A stretch of 21,798 bases of DNA from Candidatus Bathyarchaeota archaeon (GTDB lineage: Archaea > Thermoproteota > Bathyarchaeia > TCS64), in the NCBI GenBank assembly GCA_020697635.1, contig JAEHCT010000002.1, positions 1 through 21,798 of the forward strand, given 5' to 3'. Position 1 is the first letter of the stretch; the number at the start of each line of letters is the position of its first letter. A program made the position numbers and the translations under genes. This document shows, piece after piece, positions 1 to 6,874 of this stretch. The notes beneath the pieces are model-generated. The model made no database searches, was not told the origin of the DNA, and saw only the letters and a list, made by a program, of their open reading frames with translations.

Positions 1-1105
1 TGTCAAAGCTCGCCAGGTTGTAGTCGTAGAGGCTCAGCGGACTCTCGCGGCTGACAGGCTTCGCCGACCCCTTGAAGAGCTTCATGGTCACCGAGCCGAT
101 GACGTTCTCCTGAGTGCTGTCGATGAAGGCGTCCAGGTTCTGCTTGAAGGGGTCGACCCAGAGCCCCTGGTACACCACCGTGGCCCACATCTGGTCCACC
201 TGATACTTGAACATCTTTTGATGTCGAGTCAACACCATCTTCTCCAGATCTTGGTGGGCGTTAAGGATTATCTCGGCAGACGGCACCTCGTAGGTCTCAC
301 GGGTCTTAAGCCCCACCACGCGATCCTCCATGTGCTCTATCCTGCCTATGCCGTGTTTTCCGCCGAGTTGCTTGAGCTTCTGGATAAGCTCCGCCGGCTT
401 ATAGTCGACGCCGTTCAGGCTCACGGGCACCCCTTTATGGAACCCTATTTTGACGTAGTCCGGCTCGTCCGGTGCGTTCTCCACGTCTACGGTCCAGTCC
501 CAGATGTCTCCGGGAACCATCTTGTCGGGGTGCTCCAGTATGCCGCCCTCGACGCTCCGGCCCCAAAGGTTCTCGTCTATGCTATATGGGCTGTCCGCCG
601 TCACAGGCACCGGCACGCCGTGCTCCTTAGCCCACTGGATCTGGCTATGACGGTCAAACTTCCACTCCCTGACAGGCGCGATGATCTTCATATTGGGGTT
701 CAGTGCCTTGAAGGTGAGGTCGAACCTGACCTGGTCGTTACCCTTCCCGGTGCACCCGTGGGCCACAGCCTGAGCGTCCTCCATCTCCGCAACCTCCATG
801 ACCTTGCTGGCGATGAGGGGCCTGCTTAGGCTGCTGCTCACGGGGTAAGTCCCCATGTAGAGTGCGTTAGCTTTGATCGCCGGGAAGAGGTAGTTCACGG
901 CGAACTCCTCCTTAGCGTCGAATGTGTAGTGGTTTACGACTTAGAGCTTCCAGGCCTTCTCCTCTATGCCCTTTCGCTCCTTGCCTTGGCCCACGTCTAG
1001 GTTGACTGTGACGACGTCCATGCCGTACTCCGTCTGGAGCCATTTTACCATCATGGACGTGTCCAGTCCACCGGAGTAGGCTAGAACGACCTTGTCTTTA
1101 GGCAT
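1..1105 (-). pseudogene. argG: Argininosuccinate synthase, interrupted by an in-frame TAA and cut by the window edge
   Basis: ArgG joins citrulline and aspartate with ATP, the penultimate step of arginine synthesis. The N-terminal ATP pyrophosphatase loop YSGGLDTS is at residues 10-17, and the conserved HGCTGKGNDQVRF is at about 116-128. The reading frame stays ArgG-like from the start to the left edge (about 368 codons; the family has about 400, so only the C-terminal tail is outside). Codon 55 is TAA (941-943), between AWKL and VVNHY, with the same frame continuing after it, so this is a nonsense codon and not a frameshift. The start chosen is the ATG at 1105, with AAGGAG 10 bases upstream; an upstream in-frame ATG at 1135 has no such site. 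The stop may be a true mutation or an assembly error. TAA serves as an ordinary stop in neighbouring genes, so a changed genetic code is unlikely. Confidence 0.88.
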
Positions 1106-1151
1106 TGCATATACACTCCTTTTAGGATACGGCATTCATGTTAGGGGCAAG

Positions 1152-1160
1152 CATTTATAC
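1152..1160 (+). promoter_or_regulatory. TATA-like box for the ACT-domain gene
   Basis: The A/T-rich box CATTTATAC lies about 25 bases upstream of the ATG at 1184. That spacing is expected for an archaeal TATA box serving a leaderless transcript. No Shine-Dalgarno-like sequence precedes the ATG. Confidence 0.5.
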
Positions 1161-1183
1161 ATTGCGACACATGTGTTACAAAT

Positions 1184-1789
1184 ATGACTATTGAAACCTC
1201 AGATAGGACAAAGAGTGTCGCGCAGCTGGTCCGCGAGACCATCCAGATGAGGCCAAGCCTCCTCGACGCCCTGAACATGAAGATAGTGAACTACAGCGCC
1301 CTCGCCCGCATCCTGCAGGATGAGCTCGGCGAGGGGAGCATCGAAGCAGTCAAGGCAGCCGTGATAAGGGTATCGGACGAGATAGCTTCAGACAGGAAGC
1401 TCCGGGAGGAGGCCGTGCAGAGCATCCTCAAGGAGTCCAAGGTCAGGCTGCAGGACAAGATCGCCGTGGTGATATCCCCGCTGAAGCTGGACATTTCCCA
1501 CATAGTCACGGCCCACCTCACTGACCAGTACGTCTACGTCGTGGACCAGACGACGATGAAGCGAGAGCTCGAGGACCCAGTCAAGGTTCAGAGCAACCTT
1601 GTCGCCCTAATACTCCTCAGCCCGCCCCGTGTCGAGACCACACCAGGTTTCGTGGCGTTCATCACCCAGCTCCTGGCGAGCAGAAACTTAAACATCGTTG
1701 AGTTCATCAGCTGCAGCACCAACACCATCATCATACTGGACGGCAAGAACGCCCTGAAGGCGTTCAGCCTCCTCCAGAACTACACTTAG
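1184..1789 (+). CDS. ACT-domain protein
   Basis: The protein has 201 residues. The C-terminal part, about residues 153-198, has the beta-alpha-beta-beta pattern of an ACT domain, beginning TTPGFVAFITQLLASRNLNI and ending in the strand NTIIILDG with a following helix. ACT domains usually bind amino acids and regulate enzymes or transcription. The N-terminal half is helical and charged (about residues 10-90) and could be a DNA-binding or dimerisation region, although I do not recognise a specific family. It is divergent from argG with only about 80 bases between the starts, so a role in sensing an amino acid such as arginine is possible but inferred. A leaderless start at 1184 fits the TATA box at 1152-1160. 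Confidence 0.8.
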   Translation: MTIETSDRTKSVAQLVRETIQMRPSLLDALNMKIVNYSALARILQDELGEGSIEAVKAAVIRVSDEIASDRKLREEAVQSILKESKVRLQDKIAVVISPLKLDISHIVTAHLTDQYVYVVDQTTMKRELEDPVKVQSNLVALILLSPPRVETTPGFVAFITQLLASRNLNIVEFISCSTNTIIILDGKNALKAFSLLQNYT

Positions 1790-1853
1790 GAGACGCCAAA
1801 GAGGCCGCCAGTGCAAAGGTTTTTACATTGAGTAAGTCGATAAGGTGTTGATA

Positions 1854-2162
1854 ATGGCGGAGATTTGTCCCGTATGCGGGCTCCCGAAGGACCTCTGCGT
1901 ATGCGAGGAGATGAGTAAGGAGCAGCAGCGGATCAGAATTCGTTTAGAGAGACGCAAATGGGGAAAGAAGTGGACCGTAATCGACGGCATAGATTCTGGG
2001 AGCGTGTCACTGAGCAAGCTAGCCTCGGAGCTGAAGGCCAAGTGCGCCTGCGGCGGAACAGCGAAGAACGAACAAGTCCTACTAATGGGGGACCATAGGG
2101 AGACGGTGCACAGCACACTCGTCGGCATGGGGTTCCCCGACGAGAACATCGAGGTCCAGTAG
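1854..2162 (+). CDS. Translation initiation factor aIF1 (SUI1 family)
   Basis: This 102-residue protein matches archaeal aIF1/SUI1, which binds the small ribosomal subunit and governs start-codon choice. An N-terminal zinc-knuckle-like segment CPVCGLPKDLCVC (residues 5-17) is typical of many archaeal members. The SUI1 core follows, with KAKCACGGTA at about 61-70 and the GDHRE motif at about 79-83. I chose the ATG at 1854 because family members begin MAEICP and because GGTG lies six bases upstream. An in-frame GTG at 1845 would add three residues. The gene ends two bases before the next one, suggesting co-transcription with the zinc ribbon downstream. Confidence 0.93.
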   Translation: MAEICPVCGLPKDLCVCEEMSKEQQRIRIRLERRKWGKKWTVIDGIDSGSVSLSKLASELKAKCACGGTAKNEQVLLMGDHRETVHSTLVGMGFPDENIEVQ

Positions 2163-2164
2163 TT

Positions 2165-2356
2165 TTGCCCTGGCTCAAGGGCCTAGCCGACAAGCTCTTC
2201 AAGGTCAGGCACAGGGCCCCGACGCCCGTCTTCTGCCCCAAGTGCAGTAGCCACAAGATCAAGCTGAAGGAGGGCTATGGCATACTCCCGCATGTGTACA
2301 GGTGCAGCGAATGCGGCTACGAGGGATCCCTCGTCCTCGAGCTAGAGGAGGAGTGA
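2165..2356 (+). CDS. Small zinc-ribbon protein
   Basis: This 63-residue protein has two CxxC knuckles, CPKC (residues 24-27) and CSEC (residues 47-50), separated by about 20 residues. That is the spacing of a zinc ribbon like those in archaeal transcription and translation proteins. The N-terminal basic helix (KGLADKLFKVRHR) could contact nucleic acid. It starts with TTG two bases after the aIF1 stop, with GAGGT in the end of the aIF1 gene about ten bases upstream serving as a plausible ribosome site. The exact role is unknown. Position in a cluster with aIF1 and radA suggests an information-processing function, but that is inference. Confidence 0.75.
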   Translation: MPWLKGLADKLFKVRHRAPTPVFCPKCSSHKIKLKEGYGILPHVYRCSECGYEGSLVLELEEE

Positions 2357-2367
2357 CACCTCGCTTA

Positions 2368-2376
2368 GTTTTTAAT
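2368..2376 (+). promoter_or_regulatory. TATA-like box for radA
   Basis: GTTTTTAAT lies about 45 bases upstream of the radA ATG, predicting a leader of roughly 20 bases. That leader contains GGTGAG at 2409-2414, a ribosome site four bases before the start. Confidence 0.45.
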
Positions 2377-2417
2377 CTCCTTCCGAGATATCTATGTGAA
2401 ACGTAGGCGGTGAGACG

Positions 2418-3392
2418 ATGTCCGAGGATCTAGAGTACTATAAAGCCAAGTACAAGACCTTAGAGGATCTGCCAGACATCGGGCCAGCGACCGTCGCCAA
2501 GCTTAAGGAGATTGGGTTCAAGACAGTGGAGTCTCTGGGCACGGCGGCTGTAGCCGAGCTGGTGGCCGCAGGGATAGGTGAGGCCATGGCCGAGAAGGTC
2601 ATCGAAGCCGCCAGGAAGAGCATGGCCATCACCTTCGTCAGGGGAGACGAGCTCGTCGAGATCAGGAAGAACGTGAGGAAGCTCACCACGGGCTGCTCAA
2701 GCCTGGACCGGCTGCTGAATGGCGGCATCGAGACCCAGAGTCTCACTGAGTTCTACGGCGAGTTCGGGTCAGGTAAGAGCCAGCTGTGCCACCAGCTGTG
2801 CGTCACGGTGCAGTTGGGCGAGGCCCAGGGTGGGCTGAACGGTAGCGTCCTCTACATAGACACCGAGGCCACCTTCAGGCCGGAGCGGTTGATGCAGATG
2901 GCGCCTAGGTTCGGGTTGAAGCCGGAGGACGCGTTGAAGGGAGTGGTCTACGCTGAGGCCTACACCTCGAACCACCAGACGGTGCTCCTAGAGAACGCCG
3001 ACGAGGTCATCAAGGAGAACAACGTCAGGCTCATAATCGTCGACAGCGTCATGAGCCACTTCAGGAGCGAGTACCTGGGCAGGGAGATGCTGGCGCCCAG
3101 GCAGCAGCAGCTCAACAAGCATCTGCACAAGCTTATGCGGCTGAGCAGGGCTTTCAACACCGCCGCCGTGATAACCAACCAGGTGTTGGCGAGCCCAGAC
3201 GCCTTCTTCAGCAAGGCCGTCTCCCCGACGGGGGGGCACATCCTGGGGCACATGAGCCACAGCAGGATCTTCCTCCGCAAGGGAAGGAGCAACGTACGGA
3301 TAGCTAAGCTAACCGCCAGCCCCTCGCTCCCGGAGGGCGAGGTACCCATGAGGATAACCGAGAGAGGAATAGAGAGTGACGAAGACTTCTAG
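2418..3392 (+). CDS. radA: DNA repair and recombination protein RadA
   Basis: RadA is the archaeal RecA/Rad51 recombinase; it forms filaments on single-stranded DNA and catalyses strand exchange. The 324-residue length is normal for the family. An N-terminal helix-hairpin-helix domain spans about residues 13-60 (LEDLPDIGPATVAKLKEIG). The ATPase core has Walker A GEFGSGKS (114-121), Walker B LIIVD (205-209), and the DTEATFRPER segment at about 148-157. The DNA-binding loop 2 region lies around 258-275, followed by TGGHILGHMSHSRI. The ATG at 2418 is preceded by GGTGAG. The end overlaps the next gene by 17 bases in another frame. No intein or truncation is seen. Confidence 0.98.
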   Translation: MSEDLEYYKAKYKTLEDLPDIGPATVAKLKEIGFKTVESLGTAAVAELVAAGIGEAMAEKVIEAARKSMAITFVRGDELVEIRKNVRKLTTGCSSLDRLLNGGIETQSLTEFYGEFGSGKSQLCHQLCVTVQLGEAQGGLNGSVLYIDTEATFRPERLMQMAPRFGLKPEDALKGVVYAEAYTSNHQTVLLENADEVIKENNVRLIIVDSVMSHFRSEYLGREMLAPRQQQLNKHLHKLMRLSRAFNTAAVITNQVLASPDAFFSKAVSPTGGHILGHMSHSRIFLRKGRSNVRIAKLTASPSLPEGEVPMRITERGIESDEDF

Positions 3393-3756
3393 CAACACAA
3401 GGGGACTGTCGGTCCAGGGCAAGACCCGTAAGGCCGTGGCCGAGTTCATCGAGAACCTGCTCGACAGGAAGTTCACGGACGCCGAGAGGTCGCTTGAGGG
3501 CGTCAAAGGCTGCAGCTTCAGCGACGAAGAGTACAAGGCGGGCTACGTGAACGCCTTGGAGGGGCTGCTGCTCACGGTGAGATCAGGGGACGAGAGGGAC
3601 TTCCTCAACAGGAACCAGTTCACGCCCGAAAGCCTAAAGGACTACAGGTCCAAGTTCAAGGGCTTCGCCTCCTCACCCGTAAGGACAAGCTGGGACAGCG
3701 GCTACTTCGACGCCTGGTCTGACCTCATTCAGTACAAGTACAACACGGAGAAGTAG
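3376..3756 (+). CDS. Protein of unknown function overlapping radA
   Basis: I do not recognise this 126-residue protein. It starts with GTG inside the last codons of radA (17-base overlap, +1 frame relation), so it is very likely translated from the same message. The sequence is mainly helical and charged: an N-terminal helix KAVAEFIENLLDRKF, a middle helix EYKAGYVNALEGLLLTVRSG, and an aromatic C-terminal end SGYFDAWSDLIQYKYNTEK. There are no cysteines suited to metal binding, no signal peptide and no membrane segment. The overlap suggests, but does not show, a link to RadA function. It ends four bases before the convergent gene at 3760. Confidence 0.75.
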   Translation: MTKTSSNTRGLSVQGKTRKAVAEFIENLLDRKFTDAERSLEGVKGCSFSDEEYKAGYVNALEGLLLTVRSGDERDFLNRNQFTPESLKDYRSKFKGFASSPVRTSWDSGYFDAWSDLIQYKYNTEK

Positions 3757-3759
3757 GCG

Positions 3760-4041
3760 CTAACCCAGTACGTAGAGGGTGTTCAGAAGGGTCCAGAAGA
3801 GCATCCACAAGAAAATAAAAGCACCAATACCTATCTTGAGTGTTCTGTCGCGCTCGATTTCAGTGACAACTGCGAGCCCCTCGGAGAGCGCTATGTAGAG
3901 CGTCAGCCCCACCATCAGGGTGATGTGCTCCTGGAGACCCAGATACCTGTTGAGGTAGAAGCATAAGCCTCCGTTGATTATCGCAGCTGCAGCCTTTACC
4001 CAGTATACCTGCTCTGATTTCCTCAGTGTGGCTCTCCCCAT
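3760..4041 (-). CDS. Small three-helix membrane protein
   Basis: The 93-residue product has three hydrophobic stretches long enough to cross a membrane: about residues 13-33 (VYWVKAAAAIINGGLCFYL), 38-58 (ITLMVGLTLYIALSEGLAVV) and 70-92 (IGIGAFIFLWMLFWTLLNTLY). A basic N-terminus (RATLRK) and a charged loop ERDRTLK separate and orient them. I do not recognise the family. It has its own TATA-like box within the spacer after the PAC2 gene, about 26 bases before the ATG, so it is probably made from a leaderless transcript as well as by read-through. Confidence 0.72.
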   Translation of the reverse strand: MGRATLRKSEQVYWVKAAAAIINGGLCFYLNRYLGLQEHITLMVGLTLYIALSEGLAVVTEIERDRTLKIGIGAFIFLWMLFWTLLNTLYVLG

Positions 4042-4066
4042 GGATGACTCATATTGCCGTAAGCCT

Positions 4067-4074
4067 CTATATAG
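4067..4074 (-). promoter_or_regulatory. TATA-like box for the small membrane protein
   Basis: The palindrome CTCTATATAGAG at 4065-4076 contains CTATATAG about 26-33 bases upstream of the ATG at 4041. It sits immediately after the PAC2 stop codon. A short leaderless transcript is predicted. Confidence 0.55.
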
Positions 4075-4076
4075 AG

Positions 4077-4865
4077 TTAGCTGATGTACCCCAGCTTCTT
4101 CTCCTCAGGGAGCACGTCCTCGTCCTCCTCGTAGATGTCGAGGCGCCGCTTGATGGAGGCGTCGATCTTCTTCGCTCTAACGCTGAGCTGCTCGGTGTCG
4201 ATGTCCAGGTCCAGCAGCCTCGAGAGCTTCTCTAGCACAGCCTTAGAAGAGAGGTGCTGGGGGACGTTGGCGTACGTGATGTCCCCCATGAGGCAGACGC
4301 CTTTAATGCCTCTGAGCTTGGCTACGCCTATCATGACGCCGTTGAGGCCGTTCACGGCGCCCTCGGACTCGATGAGCTTCACGCCCACTTTCTCAAGGAC
4401 CGGCCTCAGTGTCTCGTCTGTGTATATCCCGTAAACCTGGGGCTCGTCGTACAGGTCGTTGGGGTAGGCCGCCATGGTGTATATCATATCCACCCCGAGT
4501 TCCTTGGCGATGTCCGCGATCCTCTCTGCGAGCCTGATGGACTCCTCAGGTATCGATGGCTGGGCGTCCCCTACACAGATGACGAGGTCCTTCTCTGGGC
4601 AGGCGTATAGCTTGTGCCTCAGGGGAGCCAGCTCCGCCTTCCCTCCATTGTATATGAGAACGTTGTGGTAGTAGGTGATCTCGGCGAAGAGCTTAGCCTT
4701 GAGCCTGCGTCTGAGGTAGTCCGCAGATATCTTGGCGAGGTACCCCATCCCAGGCCAAGCCGCTATCATGGTGGGCTTCCTGAGGCTCGGCTTATCTATG
4801 TAGTGGACTTCCATGAGATTCAGCATATCGTCAATGGGATTTGCATTAAACCTTTCGTTTACCAC
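4077..4865 (-). CDS. Proteasome assembly chaperone-like protein (PAC2 family)
   Basis: The 262-residue protein fits the PAC2/PbaB family (COG2047-like), whose archaeal members are linked to proteasome assembly. The typical N-terminal strand and glycine turn RKPTMIAAWPGMGYLAKIS is at about residues 29-47. The conserved middle segments LVICVGDAQPSIP and MIYTMAAYPND follow. A GLNGVMIGVAKLRGIKGVCLMGD stretch is near residues 172-194. The charged C-terminus (YEEDEDVLPEEKK) is family-like. The start is GTG at 4865, with GAGGA nine bases upstream and an in-frame stop just before. No proteasome subunit is in the window. Confidence 0.88.
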   Translation of the reverse strand: MVNERFNANPIDDMLNLMEVHYIDKPSLRKPTMIAAWPGMGYLAKISADYLRRRLKAKLFAEITYYHNVLIYNGGKAELAPLRHKLYACPEKDLVICVGDAQPSIPEESIRLAERIADIAKELGVDMIYTMAAYPNDLYDEPQVYGIYTDETLRPVLEKVGVKLIESEGAVNGLNGVMIGVAKLRGIKGVCLMGDITYANVPQHLSSKAVLEKLSRLLDLDIDTEQLSVRAKKIDASIKRRLDIYEEDEDVLPEEKKLGYIS

Positions 4866-4926
4866 GATGGCTGGTCCTCTTTATCAGTTTTCTCTGAATC
4901 ATGGAACTTTTGTGTTTCGTGTTAAG

Positions 4927-4937
4927 GGTTTTAAAGG
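4927..4937 (-). promoter_or_regulatory. TATA-like box for the PAC2 gene
   Basis: On the minus strand CCTTTAAAACC lies about 60-70 bases upstream of the GTG at 4865. It would give a leader of roughly 40 bases that contains the GAGGA ribosome site. Confidence 0.4.
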
Positions 4938-5077
4938 GTGTCCACCTCTTTTTTCTATGCGCGAATAAACTCACGGTTGTCGCATGAGGCTGCAACATTC
5001 TTAACATATTTGAGTCAAAAACATATTAAGGGTGCAGCGGAGAAACGGTCACCCATAAACATTCCGTGCAACAGAAC

Positions 5078-5088
5078 TATATTATAAT
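5078..5088 (+). promoter_or_regulatory. TATA-like box preceding the structured RNA element
   Basis: TATATTATAAT is the strongest A/T box in the 4866-5326 spacer. Transcription starting about 25 bases after it would begin near 5108-5112, which coincides with the first pair (5109) of the long closing helix of the element downstream. No start codon of a plausible gene lies there. Confidence 0.5.
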
Positions 5089-5108
5089 CTACGCAGCCAA
5101 CTTGATGC

Positions 5109-5300
5109 TGTAGCGGGGGTTAACCCGGGGGGATGGGTCTGAGCCTACTGCCCAACCCACTAGCGGCTCAGGGTTTATGACTCAGTGTTCGGGTTTGCCT
5201 GAACACGCCCAGACGCATGCGGTCACCGCGTCAATGGGCCAGGTCGATACGATGAGGTCCGGCACGGAAAAGGGCTTCCCTCGAATTCATCCTCGCTACG
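5109..5300 (+). ncRNA. Candidate structured RNA: independent ncRNA or long leader of the gene at 5327
   Basis: This stretch has no convincing protein but folds well by eye. A 12-pair closing helix joins 5109-5120 with 5289-5300 (nine Watson-Crick, three G-U). Inside it are: CTGAGCC 5139-5145 with GGCTCAG 5165-5171; a nine-pair hairpin 5185-5193/5198-5206 with TTTG loop; and, directly stacked on it, GCCCAGACGC 5207-5216 with 5228-5239 (ten pairs, one AA bulge). A TATA-like box ends about 20 bases before the helix. It lacks the UGUAA loop and AGCA/GGAA features of SRP RNA and the GAAAGUCC block of RNase P RNA. The 3' end lies 26 bases before the ATG at 5327, so it may instead be a regulatory leader. 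There is no poly-T tail. Confidence 0.5.
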
Positions 5301-5326
5301 CCCTTCGATTTCAGAGGCATTTGGTT

Positions 5327-5674
5327 ATGGCAAGAGCGCGGGAGTGGACGGACGATGAGGTCGATAAGCTTAGGCATCTATACTCATCCATGATGTCGTT
5401 CGACGAGATCACCTTGGTGTTCCCCTGGAGGACGTCGAACGCGATAAGGCTTAAGGCGTCGAGGCTTGGGATACGAAGACCAACCCTGGAGACTCACCTC
5501 ATTAGGGCACAGAAGGTAACCCTCCAGGGGATCGGCGACGACGGCGTCAAGGGCTACCTCCTGAAATGCAAGGAGTGCGGCGCCTGGATACACGCCGACA
5601 AGATAATGAGTGGCATCTGCCAGACAATCGGCTGCGACGAGTGTGGGGCGCTCTACGAGGTCCTGACTGAGTGA
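5327..5674 (+). CDS. Myb/SANT-like helix-turn-helix protein with C-terminal zinc ribbon
   Basis: The protein has 115 residues. The N-terminal part, REWTDDEVDKLRHLY through RTSNAIRLKASRLGI (about residues 5-50), resembles the short three-helix Myb/SANT or GcrA-like DNA-binding fold, in which a tryptophan begins helix 1 and an R-x-x-xA-[IV] segment forms the recognition helix. The C-terminal part has CKEC (about 81-84) and GICQTIGCDEC (about 97-107), consistent with a zinc ribbon. A transcriptional role is likely from architecture but the target is unknown. I chose the ATG at 5327, preceded by AGAGG nine bases upstream. The in-frame ATG at 5177 would put RNA-like sequence into the protein and its residues look non-coding. 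Confidence 0.78.
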   Translation: MARAREWTDDEVDKLRHLYSSMMSFDEITLVFPWRTSNAIRLKASRLGIRRPTLETHLIRAQKVTLQGIGDDGVKGYLLKCKECGAWIHADKIMSGICQTIGCDECGALYEVLTE

Positions 5675-5681
5675 CATGGAC

Positions 5682-5710
5682 AACCCTGTACGCAGGGTTC
5701 ATGATGTTTT
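5682..5710 (+). terminator. Hairpin plus T-run after the Myb-like gene
   Basis: AACCCTG (5682-5688) pairs with CAGGGTT (5693-5699) around a TACG loop, and GTTTTT follows from 5706. This could end the upstream transcript. The same T-rich stretch doubles as the TATA-like box of the next gene. Confidence 0.45.
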
Positions 5711-5714
5711 TATA
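5707..5714 (+). promoter_or_regulatory. TATA-like box for the CBS-domain gene
   Basis: TTTTTATA lies about 24-40 bases before the alternative starts GTG 5738 and ATG 5747. A start site near 5735-5740 is predicted, so the transcript has little or no leader. Confidence 0.45.
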
Positions 5715-5746
5715 CCCTACAAGGCTAGTTCAAATGAGTGTACCGG

Positions 5747-6298
5747 ATGAGTCTAGAGATAACTTCTAAGATGCTGGTAAGGGAGGCAATGTCGAGTCCC
5801 GTCATCTCGGTCAGCGAACACACGGACATCACGAAGCTAGCCAAGGTGATGAAGGACCAGAACGTGGGCGCGGTCATAGTAACCAACGAAGAAGAACAGC
5901 CTGTGGGGATCGTGACGGAGAGGGACATTGTCACGAGGGTCGTCGCACAGGTCAGAGACCAATGCAAGATCGTCGCCAAGTCGGTCATGTCTTCGCCTCT
6001 CCGAGTGGTGGAGCCGGAAATGAGCCTCATGGAAGCCATGCGCCTAATGGACCAACTCAACATCAGGCGTCTAGGAGTCATGTACAAGAACCAGCTGGTG
6101 GGCGTCATCTCGGACAGAAACATAATCAGGCTCGTACCCACCATAGTCGAGATACTTAAGGAGAAGCAGGAGATCAACAACGTCTCCTCGGTGAGCGGGC
6201 CTTCCATCACCGGTTACTGCGACCGCTGCGAGAGTTACAGCAACAACCTCCGGGTCGTAGACGGCGAGTTCCTCTGCAAGGACTGCCGCATGGAGTGA
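5747..6298 (+). CDS. CBS-domain pair protein with C-terminal zinc ribbon
   Basis: This 183-residue protein has two CBS motifs: about residues 8-66 (MLVREAMSSPVISV to PVGIVTERDIVTRVV) and 76-130 (AKSVMSSPLRVVEPEMSL to LVGVISDRNIIRLV). A CBS pair folds into a module that usually binds adenine nucleotides and controls a partner. After a linker helix (PTIVEILKEKQEI) a small zinc ribbon follows, CDRC (158-161) and CKDC (177-180). The combination suggests a ligand-sensing protein that touches nucleic acid or another protein; the target is not shown. I chose the ATG at 5747, since homologous pairs begin just before the first CBS motif. GTG at 5738 is possible if the message is leaderless. Confidence 0.88.
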   Translation: MSLEITSKMLVREAMSSPVISVSEHTDITKLAKVMKDQNVGAVIVTNEEEQPVGIVTERDIVTRVVAQVRDQCKIVAKSVMSSPLRVVEPEMSLMEAMRLMDQLNIRRLGVMYKNQLVGVISDRNIIRLVPTIVEILKEKQEINNVSSVSGPSITGYCDRCESYSNNLRVVDGEFLCKDCRME

Positions 6299-6329
6299 CA
6301 AAGCCCAAAACCATCCATACGCCTGTATT

Positions 6330-6827
6330 ATGTGGATGAAGCACCGGTTCCTAGTTAACAGCATGCTCGGCTCCCTCGCCCGCTGGCTGAGGATCGTCGG
6401 GTACGACGCGGAGTACCGGAGGGACGCCGAGGACGACTCTCTCATGGAGGAGGCGTCCAGGACAGGCAAGGTATTGTTGACAAGAGACAGGGTGCTGGCC
6501 CTGAGGGCCAAGAAGAGAGGCGTCGAAACTATCCTGGTGGAAGGGGAGGGTGACGTGGAGCAGCTGGGCGCCCTCGCGGCGGCCCTCGGGCTGGAGCTGG
6601 ATCCCTCCAACTCCCGTTGCCCCAAATGTAACGGATCCCTGACGCAGGTCGACAGGGACCAGGTGCGGGACCGGGTGCCCGAGGCGTCCCTCGAGGCATT
6701 CGACGTCTTCTGGGTGTGCGGCTCCTGCGGCGGCGTCTACTGGAGGGGAAGCCACTGGGACCAGATCGCCTCAACCATAGAGGCGGCAGATAAGCTAAGC
6801 AGGGGAGAAAACTCCAAGCGTTTATAA
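6330..6827 (+). CDS. Mut7-C RNase-domain protein with zinc ribbon
   Basis: The 165-residue protein matches the Mut7-C (DUF82, COG1656) family, a PIN-like fold predicted to be a ribonuclease. The N-terminal hallmark FLVNSMLGSLARWLRIVGYDAEY spans about residues 7-29. Acidic residues expected at the active site are visible in D26, the DAEDD cluster at 32-36 and TRDRVL at 51-56. The C-terminal half carries CPKC (97-100) and CGSC (130-133) as a zinc ribbon, also typical. The start is the ATG at 6330, with a second ATG two codons later. No clear ribosome site is seen. It probably shares a transcript with the CBS gene, 31 bases upstream. Confidence 0.9.
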   Translation: MWMKHRFLVNSMLGSLARWLRIVGYDAEYRRDAEDDSLMEEASRTGKVLLTRDRVLALRAKKRGVETILVEGEGDVEQLGALAAALGLELDPSNSRCPKCNGSLTQVDRDQVRDRVPEASLEAFDVFWVCGSCGGVYWRGSHWDQIASTIEAADKLSRGENSKRL

Positions 6828-6874
6828 GACGTTATTTTCGTTTCTATTAGAAAGGTGCGGTAGAAATATTCGAC

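Noticed and set aside
218..829. Open plus-strand frame of 203 residues across argG
   Set aside because: It is the antisense shadow of argG, whose minus-strand frame carries all the conserved motifs.
1..1105. Alternative genetic code with TAA as a sense codon
   Set aside because: Neighbouring genes such as AMMECR1 (7478-7480) and the AhpD-like gene (9033-9035) end at TAA in normal positions.
5109..5300. SRP (7S) RNA or RNase P RNA
   Set aside because: GGGCCAGGTCG at about 5236-5246 recalls SRP helix 8, and ACGGAAAAGGGCTT at 5264-5277 recalls the 3' strand of RNase P helix P4. However, the SRP tetraloop and AGCA bulge and its UGUAA loop are absent, and no GAAAGUCC strand exists to pair in RNase P.
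5177..5326. N-terminal extension of the Myb-like gene from the ATG at 5177
   Set aside because: The extra 50 residues do not look protein-like, the DNA there forms the RNA helices, and a well-placed AGAGG site precedes the ATG at 5327.
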